This document shows positions 1 through 11,330 of a DNA stretch of 64,000 nt, in pieces. Each line of letters starts with the position of its first letter. The stretch's first letter is position 1. The stretch lies in the NCBI GenBank assembly GCA_038373885.1, contig JAWZYV010012391.1, positions 186,001-250,000 of the forward strand. The letters run 5' to 3'. The position numbers were made by a program, and so were the translations under genes. Below the pieces are notes generated by a model. It was not told where the DNA came from. It ran no database searches and was given only the letters and a program-made list of their open reading frames with translations. Source of the DNA: Cheiracanthium punctorium (taxonomy: Eukaryota; Arthropoda; Arachnida; Araneae; Cheiracanthiidae).

Positions 1-1101
1 ACAGTCCCCAATTACAAAGAGAGATGTAAATGCATCAAAAAATGAAAATTTTCTGTATCCATTTCACCTTATTCAACACACACAAGATTGGCAAGGAGAG
101 GTCACGGCACCATTTGTAGTATTCTTGCTACTACTGCCGTGAAAATTAGTTTAGCAAGGTAAAAATTTAGATTTTCAAATTTAGCAGGCTACCAAAACAG
201 AATTAAGATTTTGTCCATTGCGTTGTGACTGTTGGAGTAGATAAATAACCCAATGATCTCAGCCTTGCCAGAAGTGTGTGTTAGAAGTGAGGTAAAATAA
301 ACACAGAGACATTGCATTAGATCACCAAAATACAAATTTTATTCAACAATAACAGGGGTAAACAACTAGTGGCCTCACGACATCAGTATTTAGAAATAAA
401 AGTAAGTAAAACACAGCACTGGGGTATTACAGCGTGCGATAGTTATGCTCAAAAAAACAAAAATATAAGAGTGCTTAATTTCCCATTATTAGCCCTTGTA
501 AATTGAAAAAATAAAAAAATAAAAAGGTAATGCATAATTAAAATTGTCATGACAAAAGTAGCTCGATTGGATCCAAAATTTAAGTTAAAAGGCTCTGCTG
601 CAGCATAAAAAAAAAAAATTTATCCTATCAAAAAAGAAAAGAAAAAATTTGGGCTAACAAGTCCCCACCTACCCCAAGCCACACAAGGCATCTGATGAAA
701 ATCCCGCACAAATTCCTTAACTGTTACTTGAAACCCCACTTTTACAATCCAACAGATGAGTTTAAATAGTTACCAAAATAAATAAAAAGGGGAACTTTGC
801 AATTTTTACACCAAAGGGTGCAGCAAAATGCATTGATGTGCAGAACAACTCAAACAATTTCAGAGATTAGCATAGGCCAAACCAGAATATAAAACAGATT
901 TTATGCCCCTCCAAGAATTAACAAGGTAAGAAAAATAACATGGCATCCACAATTATCATTTAACAAAAAAAAAATTTAAACATTGCGTTACTGGAAGTTA
1001 TACATCAGGATAGTAATCAAAGTAGAAAAAGAAAATTTAGCATTTACAGTTGTCTTCAATTCCCCCCCCCTTTCTTTTAAAGATGAAAAGTTAATAAAAT
1101 T
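1..1101. other. AT-rich stretch without recognised gene
   Basis: Low-complexity A/T-rich sequence with poly-A runs and no long ORF. If the minus-strand exon proposed at 1206-1236 is real, this would be its first intron. No further exon could be recognised here on either strand. Confidence 0.5.
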
Positions 1102-1810
1102 TTAGGGATCTTCAATCGTTAAGGTGATCATGGTGGTTAGGAGAGTAGTGGATCGACTTCCTGGGTGGGCCGGATCCTTGCAGAAATAAAAGGCAACGAT
1201 CTTACCGGGATTCAGCTGCTGGAGCTCGAAGGACATCGTTCGGCTGGACATTCAGACATCTCCCGATGTGGCTAAGATGACTCGATCGTGGGCCGGGCAG
1301 GGGTCACGCGCTGCTTCACAAAATGGTGAAGGCGCTAGCTGCGCGTCAATTTACATCAAGGGGGTTCGCTCGCTCGCCACGCAAAAAAACAAGTAATGGG
1401 TTACCCGGCATTGTAAAAATAAAATCTGCTGTTCTGATGATCCAACGTTTTATCAAGCCCTCTGGCCTTCAGGCTAAAACTTCACATAATGAACTTGATG
1501 TATGTTACGATGGATGTGCCGAGCTAGACCCCTGAAATGCGCGATGAAACTCCGGACAAGAATGCGTCCTAGCCGCACCACCACAGCTCTCAGAATGACG
1601 CTTTCTGCCCCACGCATGGGGAGCTTCGCCGAGACGCCGACCGCGGGGACCAATCAGAGCGCGCCATCTCAGCCGGGAAACTTCGAGAACATTCAATTGT
1701 CGGGGGAAGGAAGAGAGGAAAGAAGAAAATGGCGGCCAGCAACTACTACACGCGGGAAAGAAACGAACTTGGCCGAGAAGAAACGCAGGCAAGAACGGCC
1801 ATCTTGAAAT
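1102..1810 (-). promoter_or_regulatory. CpG-rich promoter-like island with CCAAT box and heat-shock element
   Basis: This ~700-bp patch is visibly richer in GC and CpG than its surroundings. It holds a CCAAT box (1650-1654, followed by CAGAGC) and a perfect three-unit heat-shock element of the form TTCnnGAAnnTTC at 1682-1694. YY1-like ATGGCGGC (1729) and CAAGATGG (minus strand, near 1800) motifs are also present. Read on the minus strand, the HSE and CCAAT lie upstream of a possible first exon ending at 1206. The same CCAAT plus HSE pair occurs at 53935-54010. That this is an active promoter is inference from motifs and composition. Confidence 0.5.
1206..1236 (-). CDS. possible first coding exon of a minus-strand gene
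   Basis: On the minus strand an ATG at 1236 opens MSFELQQLNP followed by one base and a strong GTAAG donor (1205-1201). Without splicing, the frame runs on to a TAA at 1102-1104, giving a 44-residue ORF. A short upstream ORF overlaps the start. The position inside the CpG-rich island, downstream of CCAAT and HSE motifs, suits a first exon. The product is not recognised and no second exon was found in the ~1.2 kb left before the window edge. It could equally be a chance ORF. Confidence 0.28.
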
Positions 1811-1890
1811 GGGAAAAAAAAAGCTTAATAGATCAAAAAGGCATTAAAAACGTTATTAAATTTCCTAAAATTTTAGCGGGAGATAGCTAA
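1729..1890 (+). CDS. hypothetical small ORF (53 aa) in the CpG island
   Basis: A 53-codon ORF starts at an ATG in a purine-rich context that is also a YY1-type ATGGCGGC motif. The product begins MAASNYYTRERNELGREE and turns lysine-rich as it runs into AT-rich sequence. Its N-terminal half has the composition of coding DNA; the tail looks like read-through into an intron. It resembles no family I know. It may be a first exon of a divergent + strand transcript or a chance ORF in a GC-rich promoter. Confidence 0.2.
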   Translation: MAASNYYTRERNELGREETQARTAILKWEKKSLIDQKGIKNVIKFPKILAGDS

Positions 1891-2888
1891 TCGTCCGAGA
1901 CAACCCTGGGTAAAATTTGGAATAAAAATTAAATTAGAAGAGAGTAAAACTAATTAAAAACCGGACATGAACAAGAGATATTGCAAGAAATGAGTTAGGC
2001 TATTGAAGAGAGAGGGAAACTTAATAGTCAGCAGAAAATCGACAGAATTTACAAGATAATTAAATTTACACCTCCGGAGACAGGGCAAACAACGACAGAA
2101 TTAATTTAAAGAAAAGGTCATTATTTAAAAAGTCCCAACAAAAAAAAAGGTAATTAGTAGTAATTTAAAAAGACAAGCTATTGAGTTATAGAAGAAGAGT
2201 CATCCAGACCATTATATCTCCTGACAAAAGGTATTTAAAATTAAACTTCCAAGTTAATTACAAGAATTAGAGAATAAATAATTAATGGTTAAAACAATAA
2301 AAATAAAAATTACTGCTTTTGATTTGTAAAAACATTATCCCCCAAAAACAATACAACAGAAATGACAAGCAAAAGGGAGGGTCTAACACTTGTTTTTTTT
2401 TCCCTTGCAAAAGGGGGGGGGAGGGGATGCAAAATGACCTAAAATATGCTTATGTAATACTTGAACAGCCTCATTAGGATTATGGCATAGAAAAAATCTC
2501 TTAAAAAGTATAACAACAAAAATTCTTAAGTTCACATCAGCTACATAAAAGAACAACTGTTCATTTGTAAAAGAAAGCTTTAGGGTGTATCAAATTTTCG
2601 AATGTCAAAATCGGCTAGTGTGCAAATGTTGACCGACCACAAGCTTATTAACAAGTTAAAATGTGTAGTCTGAGTTTTAAATTTTTTTGCCTCCCCATGG
2701 CTTAAGATTTTGAAAGTTTGTTAGTTTTTGAGAAAAAAATGAAAATTTTCACAAAATAAAGCACTTACTTTTTAAAATTTTTTTCGTGAAACTTGTCTTC
2801 TTTAAGCACTACATTTGCAGCATAACCATAAAAAATTACTTATGTAGTCCTAATGTAGAATGGGAATAATCTGCAACTAAGCTAAATA

Positions 2889-3564
2889 CAGTAAAAGACC
2901 CAAAATCCGCCGACCCGAAATCCGCAAGGCCCTAAAATCCGCACTGTCTGTTCAATGTAAACAATGAAATCTGCCCTGCCAGCTGCAAGTTCAGAAAACT
3001 ACAGTATAAACACAAAGTAAAGCTAAATAAGCTATTCCCACTTGAAAAAAAAAATTTTAGGAGTCTGTGAGCTCTAATCTTAACATTGATAACTTTCAAA
3101 TCACTGACGGTGGCATAATTGCCACTGAATTATGATCACATGACACAGGAACAAGTGAGGATGATCAAACAGTTGATAAATTAACATTTAATGAAGGTTA
3201 GGTTGTGAGAAAGAAATATCTAAGATTTGTAGAGCAGCAAAGCTGTGTTACGAACAGAAAATAATGAAAAAAAAAAAAAAAAACTATAATTAGAACATCC
3301 CAAAGTCCTAAACTATTGAATATACATGTTTAAATAAGTTTTATTATAATCTCATAATTTTGTATATTGCATTAATCCTCTGCATTTTTATATCATGATT
3401 CTAATTATAAGTAACATGATTTGTTTCCTTTGATCTCTATTGTATTTTTTTTCTATTATTTTCTGAGGGGGGTGGAAATAGAATAAACTTCCTATTATGA
3501 CCCAAAATTCTAAAATCTGCACAAGGTCTGGAACCAAGCTGTGCGGATTTTGGGTCTTCTACTG
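2889..3564. mobile_element. pogo/Tigger-like MITE (676 bp, TA target duplication)
   Basis: The ends are CAGTAAAAGACCCAAAATCC and its inverted match GGATTTTGGGTCTTCTACTG. Both are flanked by TA (2887-2888 and 3565-3566), as expected for the Tc1/mariner-pogo superfamily. No internal ORF. It is nested in the 2581-5357 transposon. Confidence 0.75.
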
Positions 3565-4067
3565 TATGCAGTATGTTTGATTTTTGAAAATTCTATCAAT
3601 ATTGACAGGTGATCATTTAATGCACACATTTTCTTAATCTCTTTACCCATTATCTTGGCTTATTGTATTATTATTTATGATAGTTACATCTGGAAAAACA
3701 CAACTTTGGTTCCCTGTGACCATTATAAGGGTTTTCAATCTGTGTAGGTTTTTGCTCATTTGTAGAATACAAGCAGTGTGGAGCCCCATGGATACAGCTA
3801 TACTTCCTTTTAATCATTAAGTAATTAATCATCCATTTTGTCCTTGGATTTTCAACTAAAATTTGTACTCGTTTAATTAATTAAATGTAGATGCAGTTAA
3901 ATGTAGGCATTTCATTCCTTGATTGAAAGGTGCTCACAATGAACCCTTTGCTGCTTCTTGTCTACAAACTTGTGAAGCCTCTGTCACTAGCTTTATTACT
4001 CGTTCAATGTCTTAGGTATGAGCCAAAAGCTTCTGAAAGAAAAAAAATTCTGACAACCCATTGTTCA

Positions 4068-5037
4068 CTATTGCTTCCAGTTCTTCGACGGGCAATTTAG
4101 TTCGAGTGGCAGTTCAGTGATGTCCTTAAGTGACATTTGTGAACAGTCAATCAAGTTGAAGTAGTTGTTGGCTTGAAAGTTTATCATTGTTAAAATTGCC
4201 CTGTTAGGCTCATTTACAAGCTCAGTTCTTTCTATTTCCAGAACATCAAATTCACACACAGTTTGACGATTGTCTCTGAGAATAGAAAGCAGAAAGTTTT
4301 CAGGATGTGCAAAATAGGCATTTCTTGCAATTAGTGCATTGAGAACTTTCTTCAAGTTTTTTGTTAAGTACTGCGCAGTGGCGTAGCCAAAATTTTTTCA
4401 TGGGGTTTACGACTACTGCAACTCAGATATATGTATACGTGTGTGTAATAAGGAAGTGAAGAATATACATTTTGCATGGCAAAAAATTCCTCACGGGGAA
4501 CAGTCCCCCTATCCCCCCTCCCCTCTTGGCTACATCACTTGTATCGTGAGTCTTTAATGATATAACACAGGTGTTTTGCACCTTCCATGCAGCTGGGACT
4601 CATCTTTATCCTGAAGCAGTTCGATGCAAAAACTCCCATAAATTTTACGAGATGTTCCAATTTAGGAGAATGATATTTGGTCGAAACTTAGTACTTGATT
4701 GCCTGTTGTAAACCATCGTGATTTGGATAGGCATCCAGGCTTGCTACTCGCGAACTTCTTGGAACATTCACTTGTTGGAACTGCTTCAAATATGTCTCTC
4801 AAATAGTCTTGATCCGTGCTCAAATCAAAAACATTTAAATGAAGCTTCTTTGCATTTTATAGCTTCGAAGTCAACAATCTGTAATTTCTCGCAGGCGAGT
4901 AGACATTTTCCAATTGCTTCATGTCGACTCTTATGACCAGTAGTCTGTCTGTCAATATAATCAATGAGGTGTTTGAGTGGCCGGTAATTTAGATGGAAAA
5001 GACAAATGTGCCATATTGAAGATGATGATCGGATCAA
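4068..5037 (-). pseudogene. decayed multicopy protein of unknown function (putative transposase of the 2581-5357 element)
   Basis: On the minus strand a broken reading frame can be followed from about 5037 to 4068. The first half contains RPLKHLIDYIDRQTTG and ACEKLQIVDFEAIKCKEASF. The second half, after a small inserted element, contains NAYFAHPENFLLSILRDN and INFQANNYFNLIDCS. The same motif order occurs on the + strand at 61640-62590, so this is a repeated family. Frameshifts and stops show it is dead. The long inverted repeats around it suggest it encodes a transposase, but no DDE catalytic triad was recognised. Confidence 0.55.
4376..4541. mobile_element. hAT-type MITE inside the 2581-5357 pseudogene
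   Basis: It begins CAGTGGCGTAGCC and ends with the inverted TTGGCTACATCACTTG. Its interior (TATACGTGTGTGTAATA, ATTTTGCATGGCAAAAAATT) matches the MITE at 55942-56122 and a fragment at about 37926-38050. Flanking 8-mers are only partly alike, so the insertion is old. It splits the decayed ORF. Confidence 0.6.
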
Positions 5038-5357
5038 TTCTCCAATAACCGCATGACTCCTCCTTTTTGTATTCTAGGGTAACATAATTTTTTGTCGTTT
5101 TATTATAAATACAGTATGTAAGAAGTTTCATGAAAAAAATCCCCAAAAAACAAATGCTTTATTTTGTGGAAAAATTAAATTTTTTTCTCAAGAACTAATA
5201 AAATTCTGAAACTAAGCCATTTAGGGAGGCAAAATTTTTTCTCAGATGTCAGATTTTTACCTATTAATAGGCTTATGGTCAAACACAGTTTGCGCACTAG
5301 CAAATTATGAAATTCGATTATTATTACTATTATTATTTTTTTTTTCGATGCACCCTA

Positions 5358-6125
5358 TTCTGCATAGCTTAGTGGTTTTGCCAATAGTGGAGTAAAAACA
5401 TATCTTTGTAACTGGGTCAGTGCTAATACAGCTAGCTGGGAATTTCTATAAGAAGTTGAATTTAATTACTTCATGTTTGTGAATGGCTGATAAAATGAAA
5501 AAAACAAACTATGGAGCTCATTATAACTTAGTATGTGCAACAAGCTCATGATCATGAAGCTGCAGAACAGTTTGTTGATAACTCATTATATTCTGAACAA
5601 AATCTAACCTTGATAAATTTTCAATCCCCCCTCCCCTCTCCTGAATAAATAAATCAACAACCCTACTGCTGAAAAATGTTAACTTTGTATTGTAATATGA
5701 ATGAGAAACTTTAGTTAAGAGTTCAATCATTAAGTTATTAAATATTAAAACTTTTTTTTTCTTTCCACGGATATCACTGGTTTCATTCAAGAAGACAGTA
5801 GTTATGAATATTGAATTATTTAAATTATGAATATTTATATCTAACTATGTAATTTTTGAAAAACTACTTAATAAGAGAAATTTTCTACTTAAATATTTTT
5901 CTGTGATTCATAAGAATTACTAAATTCACACAAGAAAGCTTAATTCATTTGTAATTAGATTGGTTATTGAAAGTGACTCTTGGTAGTAAGTACATGTATT
6001 ATTTCAACATCCTGACTCAAAAGTTAGAAGGGTTTTACTAGTTTTGTTGTTCAAACATAATTTCAGATATCTGTAATGTTTTTTTATATTGGTATATTTT
6101 GTGATTTTTTGCTTCTGTTTTCTAG
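5358..6125. other. intronic sequence before the first visible WD40 exon
   Basis: AT-rich with no recognised coding segment. It ends in a pyrimidine-rich TTCTGTTTTCTAG acceptor for the exon at 6126. Confidence 0.5.
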
Positions 6126-6219
6126 TTCATTTGTTCAACTCTGAAACTGGAGAATTTAAATCGCCATTTGATTGCAGAGACTTTCAAAAAGGCAGTGAAA
6201 TTTCATGTATTGATTTTAA
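6126..6219 (+). CDS. WD40-repeat protein (TAF5/LIS1-like propeller), internal exon
   Basis: This is the first visible exon of the only host gene followed across the window. A TTTTCTAG acceptor precedes it and a GTAAGT donor follows. It starts with the last two bases of a codon and ends with two bases (AA), which the next exon completes. It encodes HLFNSETGEFKSPFDC and GSEISCIDF: the end of one WD blade and the start of the next. The five exons together give 219 residues, with WD-type signatures YVWN, RLWD, ILWD and KLWD and GH dipeptides. WD40 propellers act as protein-binding scaffolds. The blade reading RFHPNNVYLATGSND is closest, from memory, to the TAF5/TAF5L family of TFIID/SAGA subunits, but the C-terminus does not match what I know of TAF5, so no symbol is given. 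Upstream exons must exist. Confidence 0.78.
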
Positions 6220-7223
6220 GTAAGTTTAAATAAATAAATATCTATGTGTCTCCTTGAAGTAGACATGCATACATTCATATATCAGTGGCCCTTTGGGAGT
6301 AGTTAAGTTAGGTGTGAAAACATACAGATATCAGCTTCCACAAAAGCATTAACTTAACACTCTAAAGTTTTTTATTTTTGTTTTAATTCTATACTGGACA
6401 TTGGTTTTAACATCATTAGTCTGTCTCAGAAAGCCCAGTAAATTCTAGACATAGTAGAATAAGAATTAAAAACAAGATTTGCAGGAATAGCATTGCCAGC
6501 AAAATAAGAAGAGAAATGAAAAGTTAACCGCTTATAATAAAAGAATAGGTCTAAAATACTTAATGATTAATTCAGTTACCTTAGAAACCTGCTAGTATAA
6601 AATACTGCTTGAATCATAATCTGTGATCATAGTGTTACTGCCTTCCAGTTCTCGTTCAAGCACCATGTATTGCCATCTTTTGTCAATTAAAACTTGTCCT
6701 ACGTCACTAACAACTTCATTTATTGAAATTATTTCTATTGCTTCACAATAAATTAATTTTCTATAATTTAATTAATGTCTTATAATGTAATTCATAAATA
6801 ATTCCTTTCATAAATAATAATTTTTAAAAATAGTCACAAAACTCCAGGTGTCACAGAGTGACTTTTTAAAATTTGAATCCTCCTTAACAGTTCCCAAGTA
6901 ACACACCTCTCTACTTGCCATTTGTCATGTTTCCTTAGAAACCCTGTTGTGCATACTTGCAACTGATTTCCACTTCAGAGTAATGAAGGAAGGAAGAAAA
7001 ATAATGTAGAGTTTTGTTGATAAAAAAATAGTAAAAATTTTTTTTTTTTTTTTTTTTCTAATGGCAAGCTAATGTCTAATATGTATGATTGTCATATTTT
7101 TAAAATGATCTCTCCATAAATAATTTCACTACAAATTTGAAATACAGATTGAAATTTCCTGCAAAATTCCAATTTTTTGATGACACTTAAAAATTTGTTT
7201 GAAAAAAAAAAAAAAAAAAGTAC

Positions 7224-8340
7224 TACAGTAGAATTCCAAAAACCCAGATAACTCAGCTACACCTTGGTGTGGCCGAAAACACTCTGCAGACAGACCTGTT
7301 TAAAGTCCTACATTTCTTTGTCCCACTCCTCCATCACTTGTCTGGTGCAAAGCACATGCGTTCAGCTGTTCAGTCTACCTGCAGCCTTTGTCAGGGTTAA
7401 TTGATTTCAGCCATGTTGCATAACTCAATGTGAGTGACTGTGCATACTGCATTGTTAAGAGCTGTTTCAAAGTTTTTGAGTAATGGACAGTACTCTGCGA
7501 TGGCATCTTCCATTAAAAGTAAATGAGTGACTTGTCTATGGAGCAAAATTTGCAGGCATTAAAGAGACTGAATACGGAGAAAGTGTCAGTACAGTGGATA
7601 AAGACTTGAGAATCAGCAAAAGTATGATTGGAGATAGAAGCACATGGAAATGGAGTTGTCGCGTGTTATGAGAATGTGCACAGAAACATTGAAAGAAAGG
7701 AAAAGTATGAAGGAAAGTGACTTTAATGAGGTGAATGAAGCGCTTTACATTTGGTTTAGTCAAACAAGGGAGAAGGGCACGCCAATGAGTGGGTCAATAT
7801 TACAAGAGAAGGCCTTGAAGTTTTTTTGATGAATTTAAGAAAGAAAACAATCCTAAATTTGTTGCAAACACTGGTTAGCTTGATCTCTGAAAGAAATGCT
7901 ATGGAGTCTGTCAGCTTAGTATTTGTGGGGAAAACTATCTGGGGACACAGAGGGTATGTCTCAGTTTAAGCAAAACTTTCAGAAACTTATTGAAGGTTTG
8001 ATCTGAAAACAATCCTACAATTGTGATGAAACAGGTTAAATTATAAACTTACTAGTAGAAAGTCTACTTTCTAGAAAGGACAGTCAGCCAGAGGTTTTAA
8101 AAGGAGCTAGGAGAGGGTAACAATTCCAGCATGCAGTGATGCAGCGAGAGAGCACAAATTAAAACTTGGTATCATAGGAAAGTCAAAGAAGCTATGTGCC
8201 TTTAAGCACATTGAATGGATAAACTTTCAGTTTGGTACCTATCAGTCACATGCCTGGATGAGCTGAGCAATTTTCAAAGAAAGCTTCCATGAAATATTTG
8301 GTCCATAGTCATAAACACACACAATACTGTAGAATCTCCC
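7224..8340 (+). pseudogene. decayed Jerky/pogo-type transposase with left terminal repeat
   Basis: A pogo-like terminus (TA then CAGTAGAATTCC, 7224-7237) is followed by a broken + strand reading frame. It contains a CENP-B/Jerky-type DNA-binding segment (ALYIWFSQTREKGTPMSG, then ILQEKALKFFDEF, within 7690-7830) and a degraded second HTH half (ANTG.LDLWKKCYG). YNCDETG at about 8015-8035 carries the first catalytic aspartate typical of Tigger/Jerky DDE domains, and SDAAREHKLKLGIIGKSKK-like text follows at about 8140-8200. Stops and frameshifts are frequent. No right terminus was found, so it is truncated. Confidence 0.62.
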
Positions 8341-8718
8341 AATTACTTTTCTTATGTATGCCATCCTACTTTCAAGAGCTTTAATATGCAAGGACATGAG
8401 CTATAGGTACATGTCCTTGCAATTAACATGAACTATAAGTACATGTTTGAAATTGTGTCATTACATCCATCAATTAGTCATTATTTTTAATAGTGTTTAC
8501 AATTTATACTAGAAACTACAGAGACGTGCGGTGGCTCAACAACTCACCCAAGCAGTCATAATTGTAAACATATGTTCGTTAAAATGGATTACCAACGAGA
8601 GAGATGCAAACTTAATAATATGCCTTGATGAAGGTTTTTTACAGAGGTAGCTGGCTCGTAATCAATTACATTCGAGAGAGCGAGAGAGAGAAAAAATCCA
8701 AAACTAAGACAGACACAC

Positions 8719-8852
8719 CAGGGCCGTACACAGAAAAAAATGTCGGGGGGAGGGACCAAAAGCTGAAAAAGGCTTCATTATTATTGTTTTGTTAAAAAAA
8801 TGTTAATTTCGGGGGGGGAACGGACCCCCTGGTCCCCCTAGGTACGGCCTTG
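8719..8852. mobile_element. hAT-type MITE, 134 bp, TSD AGACACAC
   Basis: Ends are CAGGGCCGTAC and the inverted GTACGGCCTTG, with G-rich and C-rich subterminal runs. Perfect 8-bp target duplications AGACACAC flank it at 8711-8718 and 8853-8860. Confidence 0.88.
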
Positions 8853-8860
8853 AGACACAC

Positions 8861-11324
8861 GTACACAGCACGATTAATTTTTCCTTTTAGCCAATATTCC
8901 CACCACAACAATAATACCCCAATTTATGCAAGATATTAATGTAACTCAGCTCCTTAAAGGAGCATAGCAATGAAAAGAAAACCTTTTTTTAAAATTTCAA
9001 ATATTTAATTTTATTTCAAGCAAATTTTATTCTTTTTTCACTAGAAGCAAAATGATTGATTACAGAATTGAAAAATATATTTTCTTCTTTTAAGGTAATT
9101 AGCAAATCACTTTCAATTGATATAATTCCGAGGTTTGAAAGTCTGCTTTGTCTAGTTTTAAATACACAATGCACGTGCACAATTTTTAAATCTCAATATA
9201 TTGAACACTCAATTCAGTCTCGATACCAATAGTTCCAAAAGTTGCCAATGCAGTGGAAACAGGAGTATGAGAAACAGCAACATCATGATTCCATACTGCC
9301 TTTTGTTGTAGCCAGTTATCCAAGATGAACTTTTTTCACTGCTAAATAGTGGACAATTCCAACAAATTGTTCGTTAAAGGTATCACTTCCAGAAAGTCAT
9401 TTACATCTTCCATAATAAGCCTTTTAATGTGTCGCGTAATATTTTTTTTTTTGCTTTAAATTTAGGCAGGCATTGGTCTTCCTTTAACAATCACAATTTT
9501 CATTTCAAAAAGTTTTCCGACGAAAAAATCAGCTATAACATCATTATTTGTAAAATCAGCCATTTTTTCTAAACTAGTACAAAGCTCTAAATTTGCATAA
9601 TTTTAAAAAAAGGATATGAAATCGTCCAAGCGCCGCTTCAGACTGAATTCTGAGAGGGGGCATTGAACATTTTATATAGGTATATAAATTGTTCAAAATG
9701 CAAATTCAACATGTAAAACCGTGAAGTATGCGAATCAAGAGTTGTAAAACAAAATTTCGGTAGGGGCCATAGCCTTCATGGCTCCCCCGTGGGAGCCGTC
9801 CTTGAAATCATCTTGAATCAGTGAAATCGTAAAAGCAATTGAAAAAGCACAATGCAGCCCACCTCGCAATTTGGTTTCGGCTGGTTTCGGCCCATGCAAA
9901 ATACACACTGTTTGGTTTATCAGTCACAGTAAGGCAGAATATGGGTTTTGGAGTGTCGTCTCTGATTGGCAAATTCTCTGATGAGATCAGGTTTCCATAG
10001 CAACACCCCTTCAGCAGACATTGCAGGTGGGTTGATCTCACGGCAGAGAAACGAAGAGAGTCAGAAAGAAAATATACTTGCTTACCACTTGACATTTACC
10101 TTTGTGTTAAGAAATTATGAATATACGTATAATTTTAAAAAAAAAAATGTAAGGTAGATGGTATTTTCTTTCAATTTGTGATATAAAGCAAAATTTGAAA
10201 AGAATAATAGCCTTATTTACATTTGCCCAAGCACTGCTTGGGTGGAATGCACGTCACTGAGAAACTAGATATGTACCAAGTACTCGGTAATTATTCAGTA
10301 CTTGGCCAATTTGCTGAGTACTTGGTATTCAGCCAAATTTTGACTAAGTACTCAGCTAATACCAAATAGTTGTAAAAGTTTCAGTATTCTTAAACCTTAT
10401 TAAAATAATTTTCTCAAACATTAAAACTGATTTGTAAATAATTATGCGAATATAAGTAAGATGCCTAATAGTTCATAAAAATGTGAATATATAATAATGC
10501 ATTCAAGAATAAAAATAAAAAGATCACTTTTAAAGCTCTAGCGAAAGATTGATCTTTTGCTAGAGTTGGAAAGGAATAATTGACACAAAGAAATAATTGG
10601 GGGAAAAAGTGAGAGAGAGAACACTGAAACGCTATTGAAAAAAGATTTAGATTGCAAATTATGGTGTAAAAATACCAGTTTTCTACATTTTGAGGTGGCA
10701 TGCAAGTTCTTTTATTATTATAAATGTAGCCTGCTTCTGAGAAACCATGTTCATTGCAAGCAGAGCTACACGGTGCTCACAAAAATTTTTAGAAATTTTG
10801 AACAAAATTGGAAAGTTTTTACTATATTTCTACAAATGGATTGTCAATTTTTTAAATCATTTCTTCTGCAAAGAAAAACTAATTTTTTAAAACCTTTTTT
10901 TCTATTATTAAAACCAAATGGTACTTTGTGGCTTTTATGGAGCTGAAAATGTCACATGTGCATTTATTACTCCATCAAAACATTTCCAAAATGTAGAATT
11001 TTTTCTGTTGTCTCTAGGTCTGAATCATCAACGTTAACTTCATTACACTTTTTCATTTTTTTAAGGAGAGTTATGGAGAACATCCATCTAAGTGTCAGCT
11101 ATAATAAATAGTTGTACAGCTTTACTTTTTAATAATTGAATAATATACCAGTGGTGTAGCGGGGTTTATTGGCATCTGGGGCAGAGCTTATTTTGCCACC
11201 CCCAGCATTCTAAAATTTTGCCGTTAGAAGAAGGTAACGCTAACATGACTGTGCTGAAAGGGGAGAAAGGTGTTATGAATTTTTAATATATTATCTGCAG
11301 TGGCATACAGTTTTATCTCGGCTA
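8861..11324. other. intron 1 sequence with minor repeats
   Basis: No exon recognised. Positions 9800-10100 have somewhat higher GC without a coding signal. Positions 10270-10370 repeat the words AAGTACTCGG and GAGTACTTGG on both strands, suggesting an old repeat. A CAGTGGTGTAGCGGGG hAT-like terminus begins at 11149, but no matching right end was found. Confidence 0.4.
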
Positions 11325-11330
11325 TACAAT

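Larger units (their letters stand above)
2581..5357 (-). mobile_element. DNA transposon with ~200-bp terminal inverted repeats and a decayed minus-strand ORF
   Basis: The left end (2581 to ~2790, beginning TAGGGTGTATCAAA) and the right end (~5148 to 5357, reverse complement beginning TAGGGTGCATCGAAA) align as inverted repeats over about 200 bp. Shared blocks include GCTAGTG(T/C)GCAAA, TTTTGCCTCCC and the ACAAAATAAAGCA stretch. Between them lies a degraded minus-strand ORF (4068-5037). Two smaller elements are inserted inside (2889-3564 and 4376-4541). No clear target-site duplication was seen, so the superfamily is left open. Confidence 0.68.

Noticed and set aside
1505..1792. Overlapping ~95-101-aa ORFs on both strands of the CpG island
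   Set aside because: Low stop-codon density in GC-rich DNA explains them; neither has conserved-looking sequence or splice signals.
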